Shown here piece by piece: positions 34,901 to 41,729 of a DNA stretch of 58,353 nt. Under the pieces are notes generated by a model. That model was not told the DNA's origin. It worked only from the letters and a program-made list of their open reading frames with translations, and ran no database searches. This DNA is from Phycisphaerales bacterium (GTDB taxonomy: Bacteria > Planctomycetota > Phycisphaerae > Phycisphaerales > SM1A02), in contig JAKVBV010000014.1 of assembly GCA_022446965.1 (NCBI GenBank), forward strand, positions 1 through 58,353. Reading direction: 5' to 3'. The position numbers and the translations under genes are program-made. Positions within the stretch are counted from its first letter, which is position 1. Each line of letters begins with the position of its first letter.

Positions 34901-37041
34901 TCCGCTGCGACAAGCCACATGCGTTCGGCTTTGGTGCCACATTCACATCGCGAGGTCGCGATGCCGAAGGCAACTGGCGCAACGGCACGCGTGAAGGCGG
35001 GTGGGGCGGTGCGATGACCGATACCTACGGCCTGCCCTGGTCGTATGCGGACAAGGGCCTGTACGGCTTCCGCGAGATCGACGGCGATGTGCTCGAGCCC
35101 AACGGAATTCAGCTGCCGTCGATGCACGTGCACAACTTCGAACAGGTCGGTGAAGCGCTGAACGAAATGGCCGTGGGTACTGAATTGTGGATGCCCATCG
35201 CGGCCTCTGGTGCGAACACGAGTCAGTTCATCTGGCCTGCGGTCACCTACAACCCGCAGTACACCGATGGCGCCACGCCAGGCCTGCTCGAAACGGCCTA
35301 CTGGCCGCCGCGTCCTGCCATGCCGATGCCAGGGTTTGATGCCGCAGGCAACACCGTTCCGCTGGCACGCCGCACCTGGCCCGTCACCTTGCGCACCTTG
35401 CCCGAGTGGCTGGCCAAGGACGGCCACGCCGGGCGTCTGTCGCTGCACGGTGAAGACGATCCCTTCAACGTGGTCGTGGGCGCTGTGCCGGTGGAAACCG
35501 AGCTGCTCAACGGCACCGATCCCGCGGCTTGGCTCGTGCCTGATTACGTGCTCGACAGCGACGACCCTCGCTATCTTGATCCTGGGCAACCTGCAGCAGG
35601 CCGCGTCGCAGACTTGTTCGTGTGCGACGGTCCAGGTCTGTATGACTTGGCTGACAACGCGGCGTGGATCGCGAACGGCAACGCCTCTGGTGTCGGTGAC
35701 GGCTTCCCCGATGACGAGCGATTCGGTGTGACCAGCTACGAAGCGATCACCGGTCGCGATCCGAGCCTGGGCAATGCCGGTACGTTCGGTGGTCAGGCCG
35801 TACCTGGTCTGGTGAACATCAATACCGCCCCGATGGAAGTGCTTCGCGCTATGCCCCACATGACGCGATTGGTACACGGCTCACCCGATCGTATTGCCAG
35901 CAGTCTTGCCGGCGTGCTCGATTCACCTCCGGCCGGGAACACTGCGAGGCCCATGAGTCGCCATCCCCGCAGCGCACTGTCCGAGGCCATCGTGCAGTAC
36001 CGCGATGGTGCTGGTGTGATGGCGTTCAAGCGATGGGACGATGAAGCATCGGCAGTGGGGCGGAACACCGTGTTGAGCCCGCCCTTCCCGTGGATGAACC
36101 GCGATCTGGTGCCCGGCCACGCCGCTGGGCCGTCGTATCGCGACCGTGGTGCCCGCTTCTATCCGGATCCGTGGCCGCCTTACGAGCCCTACAGCTTTGA
36201 CAGGCACTACGGTGATCTGGGCAAGGACGTGATCGCCGATCACGCCGTGCGGGCCACCGATGGTCGTCGTGGATTCGCATCCATCGGTCAGTTGTTTGCG
36301 TTACGACGTCCGGCCCTGATGGACTTCGGGCTGACTGATTTTAATGACGACGGCGTGGAAGATGTCGATCGCCGCGAAGGCATCGGCTCCTCGGTGAATG
36401 CCGACGCCTGGCGCATGGATTTTGCCGCCCGCAACCCCTTCGGTTGGCAGGGTGAGCAAGTCGACGGTCCGTTCAATGCGGATGCTCCCAACACGAGTTC
36501 GCCCTATTGGGACGAACATCGTCAGGTGTTCATTGAGAACCCAGGTGCGTTCCTCTCCACCGATACGGGTCGCTTGTGGGATGCCCAGGGCTTCTACAAC
36601 GGCAATGCCGAGGATGCACTGCGACGTGCGGACTGGACCTATAGCGCCAGTGCCAACACGGCCCGCCAACCGTATCTTGATCCGCTGGATCCAGCCGGTA
36701 CTGCAGGCATGCCTTGGGGAGCCGATCCCAATACGGCCATCCCTGCCGAGCCGCGTCTCACCGAAGTGCTGCTCAGTGGCGACCGTGTCGCCGGTGACAA
36801 GGAAGAGGGCGCCTTGCTCTTTTCCGGCATCAGCAATCTCATCACCACGCGCAGTGACGTGTTCACCGTGCACTTGCAGATTCGCACATTCCGTGAAGAT
36901 CCAGAAACGGGCGTGTGGGATGCGACTGATCCGGACAACATCATCGATGACAGCCGCTACGTGATGGTGGTGGATCGATCCGGTGTTGATCGCCCTGGCC
37001 AGCAGCCGCGCATCTTGATGATGGAAAAGATCGAAGACTGA
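28996..37041 (+). CDS. giant GspK-like pseudopilin (2681 residues)
   Basis: The N-terminus MRPG/NAVILVSALLVLLVL (residues 17-31) is a GspK-type signal: Gly at -1 and no Glu5, which is the known feature of GspK. GspK-like internal landmarks remain: DNTGRLNVNTA (about 489-499) and GLVNINTAPMEVLRAMP (about 2271-2287). About 1780 residues separate them, where normal GspK has far fewer. Calcium-loop-like DxDGDGxxD segments start near residues 340, 424, 457, 868 and 1904, with a shorter one at about 2450. The protein is rich in Trp, Asp, Gly and Pro and poor in Cys. GGGTGA lies seven bases before the ATG. It probably caps the fibre on the outside; function is unknown. Confidence 0.85.
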   Translation: MMHHTTSNTITRSTPWMRPGNAVILVSALLVLLVLIATVFLSRMRSMRQAGLATRVAMERDDAVEGVAEAVASEIAGNLFPRAIDYDLTIEFAGGQPPDQGRRKAAAADAVRYGRDSFFAWNHAPHATVPWTNPPDWATWPIKPGPLREMTIDGVSWSMADWMWPEEPHNDTGTNPLRLFPGYSDPSDITAGVVPERAIYDPAQNPLGDPGIADSRFLRDIEPQRVGARTRDYSGSFDADYDATRDLDFAGGRMANMFSHWRHMSYMPAAWNGWRVVRDIADVTGVRTALGPDGYPDGETAWADGRVYYGGLLNRLDVPIEQFPAVVPSRLGDRITGGFDVDGDGVLNGLADHDNGAAVFLAPDGVRARIDWDDPLHEYVSEFNWDHWDRMRSWMTPLGWRRAMELSKFGAGELLPVNFYRLEDLDGDGVTNEIGERSSDEFVKDTSRWHVGRTLADADGDGFTDSFWNLVPHDGNDGTRQIVAVSVTDNTGRLNVNTATRFFPYDRNNTSSRYNSESTRGHTPADLALVGQNRAPYGDNDDTFDPRDTATWNVGFFDYEGHQPIFQTASQENDGFSLLQPNWNRGWSPFLWDPWDSNSTIDALVGWKAERWQEPDDWTRSLLGNLGYRGNLGYPDGSAPLADVNDRDNRTYISQSSSGQWRSPQAVNTPFTLSDELELRAYEGNSMPWLISRLERATGDLSEGWGDGVHPLHGQFERAESVEGMDRLDNRQLTADLRHRLTTINGARNDVMPSHLWWENRAPMPDPRTLTLPGTAGGITPTTPEAMAQLYDDAAAQFREKIDLREWGQQVLRQDWLDFVGVDMLDQLGWFRRRSMEQRLPHSLMLALTGGYVTEREPVDPVTWLPTDINGDGRADPAQRHAYHGYDNEAWERTRRSAAALAQSIAARRMPRIIRPGTQDGVGTTFDMGPYPLYVQDPANLDAVNRAHQVSGAQPLPVFLPGSEPSFPFDPLTTVLASGQQLLGGLDQWNSWPQKVGDAPLINISPAAPNLIDDAIDLSDAGGSNAFVGTRRLEAMSTSGLGSLNNALWGPWEELDVPVDVTGDQIADLTVNRAAGDLYQSVWDPHIFVQRAEPQPVIGEIFVAHVGRPWMIPGDRGTSPETFGFPNSNEWLMLAAYGDDDREKLGNGTDGNGTDSPFMPPTDCDDLDDFIEPVAPHTVLAVQILNPFDVPIRLFDYNPLSQQWDLPRFSVKFLRENRYDPESEASYEIVLAPNSINRGAAYDATAPRIEPLSNGMHATATVGDRFTPGDLNTPWYLPPASEDRPYALTILLNGVEAMEGGLEEFDSTQAGWDAVNMIIDQDGQSQLASGQLNNLDAAIYAGAAPGGSGDGISDEAEAWIDFLDLLPSEQPFGDVISDPSGVYARAIGAGDMVWRVVADETLVDSNGDNILPMFASDWYDEDVEPAGGMFNGPSIDPSIGVGVELVRKVYQFADPDFDGIRQVADLLPVDGNADGGFSHQDAVDVVIDRTVGADGKDEFGVLLTDQMARFRLPSFGDLDSLSANFMPQPGDQQTGNGFPMRGKEGTGNGVGGTPDLRYPRVLSDWPSTLNQGESGLQDPDSNGFTSLPSVFRVDPYFARWTQWARYARPWSVDDFDEDVTDQADVFWPSPEQLGRLGRHLARPDRRGPRFAIGEGRVTASWTRDAAIGLNTMPAGGTTGGINESAQLSLRPAAYQVGSLGNAAVLAEDPILIDANLPPVDPIELARLLQAAGMTGGSIDILTQGDPDERDELVRVLRSRRYAEQSLRTAPNSDMPSGSVASLGRWYINDGDTSATNIEAREIGIGILDDPRYDAGMPSNSELLNGVVWNDNEYLVEDFTDGSVADEGWPLVYGRFNNTVPPNPFAEIDEGNPVRVGSTYHDALGWTHGRFFDWRWDPEGLGRYDFDGDGQVNDPATMADAHGWDQTGINGNIYGNPYGYPWMTRTARLPWRLRTNSTQPDVDATEYHGFRCDKPHAFGFGATFTSRGRDAEGNWRNGTREGGWGGAMTDTYGLPWSYADKGLYGFREIDGDVLEPNGIQLPSMHVHNFEQVGEALNEMAVGTELWMPIAASGANTSQFIWPAVTYNPQYTDGATPGLLETAYWPPRPAMPMPGFDAAGNTVPLARRTWPVTLRTLPEWLAKDGHAGRLSLHGEDDPFNVVVGAVPVETELLNGTDPAAWLVPDYVLDSDDPRYLDPGQPAAGRVADLFVCDGPGLYDLADNAAWIANGNASGVGDGFPDDERFGVTSYEAITGRDPSLGNAGTFGGQAVPGLVNINTAPMEVLRAMPHMTRLVHGSPDRIASSLAGVLDSPPAGNTARPMSRHPRSALSEAIVQYRDGAGVMAFKRWDDEASAVGRNTVLSPPFPWMNRDLVPGHAAGPSYRDRGARFYPDPWPPYEPYSFDRHYGDLGKDVIADHAVRATDGRRGFASIGQLFALRRPALMDFGLTDFNDDGVEDVDRREGIGSSVNADAWRMDFAARNPFGWQGEQVDGPFNADAPNTSSPYWDEHRQVFIENPGAFLSTDTGRLWDAQGFYNGNAEDALRRADWTYSASANTARQPYLDPLDPAGTAGMPWGADPNTAIPAEPRLTEVLLSGDRVAGDKEEGALLFSGISNLITTRSDVFTVHLQIRTFREDPETGVWDATDPDNIIDDSRYVMVVDRSGVDRPGQQPRILMMEKIED

Positions 37042-37059
37042 TCGCCGCAGCGTGATCAG
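37038..37059. terminator. hairpin between convergent giant pseudopilin and uppS genes
   Basis: CTGATC (37038-37043) pairs with GATCAG (37054-37059) around a 10-nt loop, overlapping both stop codons. There is no U-tract on either strand. It may be a bidirectional transcript-end structure, but it is short. Confidence 0.3.
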
Positions 37060-37790
37060 GTCGTCAGTCCACCGCGTGTGCGGCGGCGGTTGGCGTAGGC
37101 TTCGATGGCACCGTGCAGTGCAGCCGCATCAAAGTCGGGCCAGCAGCACTCGTCCACGTACAGCTCGGCGTAGGAAATCTGCCACAGCAGATAGTTGCTC
37201 ACACGTAGTTCGCCTGCGGTGCGAATGAGCAGATCTGGATCGGGCAGGCCCGCTGTCCACAAGGCGTTGGCCATCGCGGCTTCGTCAATGTCGTCCGGGC
37301 TAAGCGTGCCATCAGCGACCTGGGTGGCCAGCGTGCGGGCGGCGTGCACGAGTTCCTGCCGGGAGCCGTAGTTCATCGCCACCACCAACGTCATGCCGGT
37401 GGCCGACGTTGTGGCGGCTTCGGCCTGCTCGATCTGTTCGAGCACGTTCTTGGGCAGGCCCGTGCGATCACCAATCACACGAAAGCGGATGTTGTTCTGC
37501 TGCATCTGCACCACTTCACCGGGCAGCAATTCGGTGACGAGGCCCATGAGCGCCGCGACTTCATCAGCGGGCCGCTTCCAATTCTCGGTGGAGAAGGAGT
37601 ACAGCGTGAGCGCATTGATCTGGGCTCGTGCGGCGGCTTCGACAATGGCCCGTGCGGCCTTGGCGCCGGCGCGGTGCCCGGCGGTCCGTGGCAGATCGCG
37701 AGCCTGCGCCCAGCGACCGTTGCCGTCCATGATGATGGCGATGTGGGTGGGGCGTTGCTCCACCGGCACGGTGCAGTCGGCCGCCGTCAT
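37056..37790 (-). CDS. uppS: undecaprenyl diphosphate synthase
   Basis: This cis-prenyltransferase makes the C55 carrier for peptidoglycan and other surface polymers. The 244 residues carry IIMDGNGRWA with the catalytic Asp22, GHRAGAKAA for pyrophosphate binding, TLYSFSTENWKRP, and the C-terminal RTAGELRVSNYLLWQ with the YAELY segment. The start is the ATG at 37790, which overlaps the purA TGA (ATGA). Upstream in-frame codons belong to purA. It is convergent with the giant pseudopilin gene. Confidence 0.96.
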   Translation of the reverse strand: MTAADCTVPVEQRPTHIAIIMDGNGRWAQARDLPRTAGHRAGAKAARAIVEAAARAQINALTLYSFSTENWKRPADEVAALMGLVTELLPGEVVQMQQNNIRFRVIGDRTGLPKNVLEQIEQAEAATTSATGMTLVVAMNYGSRQELVHAARTLATQVADGTLSPDDIDEAAMANALWTAGLPDPDLLIRTAGELRVSNYLLWQISYAELYVDECCWPDFDAAALHGAIEAYANRRRTRGGLTT

Positions 37791-39127
37791 CCCTGTACGG
37801 CAGCGCCGGTGCGGCGAATGGTCTGGGCGCGATCGGGACCGACACTGACGAACCGCACCGGCACCCCTGTGAATGACTCGATGCGATCGAGGTACGCCTG
37901 TGCGTTGGTGGGCAGTTCGTGATCCTCGGTCATGGCCGTCAGATCCTCGTGCCACCCTGGCAGCGACTCATAGATGGGTTCGACTTGGGCCAGTTGGCGA
38001 GCGTCGGGCAGGAAGCGGTCCGTCACGGTGCCATCGGACAGGCGGTAGCCGGTGCACAACTGCAGGGTGTCAAAGCCGCTGAGGACGTCCATCAACATTA
38101 TTGACAGCGACGTGGCGCCGCACACCATCGCCGAATACTTGACGGCCACCAAATCCAGCCAGCCGCAGCGACGTGGGCGTCCGGTGGTGGTGCCGTATTC
38201 GTGGCCACGTTCGCGGATGAGATCGCCGTCTTCGCCGAGGTCTTCGGTGGGGAACGGGCCTTCGCCCACGCGAGTGCCGTAGGCCTTCACGATGCCCACC
38301 ACGTGATCGATGTTGGATCCCGGCAGACCCGTGCCCGGCGCGATGCCCAGTGTGGAGCACGACGAGCTCGTCACGTACGGGAACGTGCCGTGATCAATGT
38401 CCAGCAGACATGCGTTGGCGCCTTCAAACAGCAGACGACGGCCGTCGTTGATGGCGCCGTGCAACCAGTACACGGTGTCGGTGATGTAGGGCGCAAGCTG
38501 CTGGCCAATGGCGGCGTAGGCTTCGGTGAGGGCGGCCGGATCGAGTTCGGGCACATCCACACCGAGGGCTTCAAGCTCTCGACTGCGGATGGCACAGACG
38601 ACATCGAGTCGGGCGCGGAGCACCGATGCGTCGAGCAGATCACCCATGCGAATGGCCATGGAGCGATGCACCTTGTCGGCATAGGTCGGGCCAATGCCGC
38701 GCTTGGTGGTGCCGATCGAGAGATTCTCGTCGCCCTTGCCCGCGGCGCCGGCGAGCACCTGCTCCATCGCCGCATCATGTTCCTTGTGATAGGGCATCAC
38801 GACATGCGAGCGATCTGAGATCAACAGCCGTTGCGGCGTGACATCAATACCCCGCGCCTGAAGGCCTTCCATTTCCGAGAGCAGCTGGGCCGGGTCCACG
38901 ACAACACCGTTGCCGATGACGCACACGCGACCGTCCTGCAAGATGCCCGAGGGCATCAGGTGCAAGGCGTAGCGTTCGCCTTCGACGACCACGGTGTGGC
39001 CGGCGTTCGCGCCGCCGTTGTAGCGCACGATCACATCGTGGTCGGCGGTCAGCAGGTCAACGATCTTGCCCTTGCCTTCATCGCCCCATTGCAGGCCGAC
39101 GACGGCGGTCCCATGTGATGCATCCAT
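37787..39127 (-). CDS. purA: adenylosuccinate synthetase
   Basis: PurA converts IMP, aspartate and GTP to adenylosuccinate on the way to AMP. The 446-residue protein has the GTP loop GLQWGDEGKGK, NGGANAGHTV, the IMP-site IGTTKRGIGPTYADK, GTGLPGS and RVGEGPFPTE, ending in the normal C-terminal domain with SVGPDR. Only a short gap precedes it, with TAGAAT nine bases before the ATG and no Shine-Dalgarno, so the transcript is probably leaderless. It is translationally coupled to uppS. Confidence 0.97.
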   Translation of the reverse strand: MDASHGTAVVGLQWGDEGKGKIVDLLTADHDVIVRYNGGANAGHTVVVEGERYALHLMPSGILQDGRVCVIGNGVVVDPAQLLSEMEGLQARGIDVTPQRLLISDRSHVVMPYHKEHDAAMEQVLAGAAGKGDENLSIGTTKRGIGPTYADKVHRSMAIRMGDLLDASVLRARLDVVCAIRSRELEALGVDVPELDPAALTEAYAAIGQQLAPYITDTVYWLHGAINDGRRLLFEGANACLLDIDHGTFPYVTSSSCSTLGIAPGTGLPGSNIDHVVGIVKAYGTRVGEGPFPTEDLGEDGDLIRERGHEYGTTTGRPRRCGWLDLVAVKYSAMVCGATSLSIMLMDVLSGFDTLQLCTGYRLSDGTVTDRFLPDARQLAQVEPIYESLPGWHEDLTAMTEDHELPTNAQAYLDRIESFTGVPVRFVSVGPDRAQTIRRTGAAVQG

Positions 39128-39136
39128 AGGTGACCC

Positions 39137-39142
39137 ATTCTA
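39137..39142 (-). promoter_or_regulatory. -10-like box for purA-uppS
   Basis: TAGAAT on the minus strand, followed by GGG, lies nine bases before the purA ATG. The same TAGAATGGG string precedes tdh at the same distance. No canonical -35 is evident. Confidence 0.42.
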
Positions 39143-39165
39143 GCCGGTCGGGAGGGGCCTGCGGT

Positions 39166-39516
39166 CTATGAGCGGGGTGATCCTTGGCCGGGCCGAAGCA
39201 CCACACGAAAGGTCACCGGGCCGATCGTGACCTCGTCTTCATCAGACAGCGGGGCGGTCCGCACCACCTTGCCGTTGAGCAACGTGCCAATGGCCTCGTC
39301 TTTGCTCAGGAGGGTGGCCCGTTGGTTCTCTAGCACGATTTCGCAGTGCTTGGGCGACACGGTGGGTAGGGCAATGTGGACATCACACCGGCCGTCACGG
39401 CCGATGGAGGTGCTGCCCTCACGCAGGGTGAAGACGCGGTCCGACACACCCCCGGCGGTCATCACCAGATCAGCCTGCATGGCTTGGCAGTCGCCTACCA
39501 TGGCGTCATTCGGCAT
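39166..39516 (-). CDS. small FHA-domain protein
   Basis: A 116-residue protein consisting almost entirely of one forkhead-associated domain, which binds phosphothreonine peptides. The fingerprint residues are present: STSIGRDGRCDVHI, SPKHCEI and TLLNGKVV, with the last strand TFRVVLRP. There is no membrane segment or second domain. The ATG at 39516 is preferred; a GTG six codons upstream is possible. It is divergent from hemW with only 19 bp between starts. A link with the kinase at 10650-13055 is conceivable, but only because FHA domains read kinase products. Confidence 0.8.
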   Translation of the reverse strand: MPNDAMVGDCQAMQADLVMTAGGVSDRVFTLREGSTSIGRDGRCDVHIALPTVSPKHCEIVLENQRATLLSKDEAIGTLLNGKVVRTAPLSDEDEVTIGPVTFRVVLRPGQGSPRS

Positions 39517-39535
39517 GTCCGTATCTCTTCTCACA

Positions 39536-40756
39536 ATGCGTCATGATAGGCCTTCAGGTAGCACCGCAGCCGAGGTGCTCGCGCGCGTCCAGTCCACAGA
39601 CGCTGATGGCACGACGGCAAGTGCCTGTGTGGACGCACTCTACGTGCATGTTCCATTCTGCATGCACCGCTGTCACTACTGCGACTTTTTCACGCTCGCG
39701 GGCAAGGATGACGCTCGCAGCGCCTATGTCGACGCCCTCCTCGCCGAGGCCTCGGCCACGATCAAGGCCATGCACTTTGCCGCGTCGCCGACGGTCTTCA
39801 TCGGCGGGGGAACGCCCACCTATCTCGAGCCGGCCGATTTGGATCGGCTCCTTGGTGGCCTAGCCGAGGCATTGCCGGTGGCCCCGGGGGAGTGGACTGT
39901 GGAAGCCAATCCGGAAACGGTGACGGCCCAGGTGGCGGCCGTGCTGGCCGGGCATCCGGTGAGCCGGGTGTCGCTGGGCATGCAGAGCGCCCAGCCGCAC
40001 TTGCTCAAGGCATTGGAGCGTCAGCACGACCCAGCTGCGGTGCCACGGGCGGTGGATCACATCCGCTCGGCGGGAATCGACGACGTGTCGTTGGACCTGA
40101 TCTTCGGCATTCCAGGGCAGCAGGTCCCCGATGTGCATGCTGATCTGGCCGCGGCCCTCGCCATGGATCCGGTGCACCTGAGTGTGTACGGACTGATCTA
40201 TGAGCCCGGCACGCCGTTGCGTCGTCGCCGCGACAGGGGCAAGGTGACGCCGGTGGATGAAGACGCCGAAGTGGACATGTTCACCAGCGTGCAGCAACTG
40301 CTCGCCGGGGCTGGATTCGAGCACTACGAGATCAGCAACTGGGCCAAGCCCGGGCATCGCTGCCGGCACAACGAGATCTATTGGACCAATGGCAATTGGT
40401 GGCCACTCGGGCCCTCGGCGGCGGGGCATGTGTCGGGCACCCGATGGCGCACCATCCCACGGCTCAAAGCCTGGATGGACCAACGGACAGACGGCCTGCC
40501 ACCGGTGGTTGATCTGGAGTCGCTCGATGCCGACGCAGTCATGGGCGAGGTGCTCATGCTCGGTCTGCGCAGGCTCGGGGGCGTGCCCAATGACACCATC
40601 GCCGCGGCCTGCAGCACGCCCAAGCGTGGGAAGCACCGAGCCACCGCGATCTCCACCCACACGGCGGCGGGGCTGCTGCATGATGTGGACGGTCATCTGG
40701 CCTTGACGCGCAGCGGGCTGCTACTGGCCGACCACGTGATCTCGGATCTGCTCTGA
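39536..40756 (+). CDS. hemW: HemW-like radical SAM heme chaperone
   Basis: HemW binds a 4Fe-4S cluster and SAM and is thought to insert heme into respiratory proteins; it was long annotated as coproporphyrinogen III oxidase. The CxxxCxxC motif is C42-M-H-R-C46-H-Y-C49, followed by FIGGGTPTYL, RVSLGMQS and the HemW signature HNEIYW. It lacks the extra N-terminal part of true HemN. Length is 406 residues. The ATG at 39536 is chosen because it just precedes the conserved region; about 30 extra residues come before ALYVHVPFC. Confidence 0.9.
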   Translation: MRHDRPSGSTAAEVLARVQSTDADGTTASACVDALYVHVPFCMHRCHYCDFFTLAGKDDARSAYVDALLAEASATIKAMHFAASPTVFIGGGTPTYLEPADLDRLLGGLAEALPVAPGEWTVEANPETVTAQVAAVLAGHPVSRVSLGMQSAQPHLLKALERQHDPAAVPRAVDHIRSAGIDDVSLDLIFGIPGQQVPDVHADLAAALAMDPVHLSVYGLIYEPGTPLRRRRDRGKVTPVDEDAEVDMFTSVQQLLAGAGFEHYEISNWAKPGHRCRHNEIYWTNGNWWPLGPSAAGHVSGTRWRTIPRLKAWMDQRTDGLPPVVDLESLDADAVMGEVLMLGLRRLGGVPNDTIAAACSTPKRGKHRATAISTHTAAGLLHDVDGHLALTRSGLLLADHVISDLL

Positions 40757-40820
40757 GCCCTCAAGAGAGCGAAAAAACCCACAAGCGGGGCCGTTGTCGT
40801 GTCGACGAAAGGGGGTCACT

Positions 40821-41729
40821 GTGTCGATACCTTCGTTGAGCGTCCCAGAATCCTCTGACATGGCCCCTACCCCTCGATTCCGAAGCCTGCGGCAGGCCCT
40901 CGCCCCCATGCTGCGTCCCGTGCTTGAGCACGTGGGCCCGTTGCGTGCATTGGGCGCTGCGGTGCTGCGGCGACGGCAGGCCGCCAAGGTGGAGATCGAC
41001 GGGCTGCACTACAGCCTGCATCCCGGGGATTTCGGTGTGACGCTCGAGCTGCACGGTGCCGGTGCCTACGAACCGGGCTCACTGGCTGCAATGCTCGCAG
41101 CGTTGCCTGAGGGCGGCTGCTTCGTGGATGTCGGGGCGCACGTGGGGTTGTTCACCTTGCCCGCAGCTCGTCATGTGGGGCCCGGGGGCACTGTCATTGC
41201 CTTCGAGCCTGATCCAGACAATCGACGTCTGCTGCTGGCCAATCTGGAACGCAACGATCTGGCTGATCGCGTGCACGTGATCCCAGCCGCCGTGGGAGAA
41301 CACGATGGCACGGCCGTGCTGCAACGCAGTGCCTGGAACACCGGGGATCATCGCCTTGCTGGCGCACCGCGCGGCCGGCGAGGCGTGGAGGTGCCGTTGA
41401 AGTCCCTGCATGACACGCTTGCCCAGCGGCAGGTGCAGGCCGATGTCATCAAGATCGACGTGCAGGGTTACGAGCCCCCTGTGATGCGTGGTTTGGGGAC
41501 ACCCGATCCGCTGCCCACGGTGCTGCTGGAGTATTCGCCTTCCATGGTGCGCGATGCCGGCGAAGATCCCGAAGCGATGCTGGCCATGCTGGCGCAAGCG
41601 GGGTGGACGATGGCCACCATCGATGAAGACTCCGGTGATGTTGATGTGGTCGATGTCGAAGCGATCATCAAGACGTGCCCGGAACAGGGCTACGTGAACC
41701 TGTTGTGCCGACCAGGGGGTGGGGCGTGA
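40821..41729 (+). CDS. FkbM-family SAM-dependent methyltransferase
   Basis: A 302-residue protein with the Rossmann motif FVDVGAHVGLFTL, then VIAFEPDPDNRRLL, NDLADRVHVIPAAVG, the conserved KIDVQGYE and TVLLEYSPSM. This is the FkbM pattern, mostly O-methyltransferases acting on sugars or secondary metabolites. The start is a GTG at 40821 with GGGGGT five bases upstream; an ATG at 40860 is an alternative. The TGA overlaps the next gene's GTG, so it is coupled to a membrane glycosyltransferase-like protein. Modification of a surface glycan is a reasonable inference. Confidence 0.85.
   Translation: MSIPSLSVPESSDMAPTPRFRSLRQALAPMLRPVLEHVGPLRALGAAVLRRRQAAKVEIDGLHYSLHPGDFGVTLELHGAGAYEPGSLAAMLAALPEGGCFVDVGAHVGLFTLPAARHVGPGGTVIAFEPDPDNRRLLLANLERNDLADRVHVIPAAVGEHDGTAVLQRSAWNTGDHRLAGAPRGRRGVEVPLKSLHDTLAQRQVQADVIKIDVQGYEPPVMRGLGTPDPLPTVLLEYSPSMVRDAGEDPEAMLAMLAQAGWTMATIDEDSGDVDVVDVEAIIKTCPEQGYVNLLCRPGGGA

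Noticed and set aside
40757-40820. CCC-loop-GGG followed by T6 on the minus strand after hemW
   Set aside because: The stem is only three to four pairs and the U-run faces away from the gene that ends here, so it is not a credible terminator for hemW.
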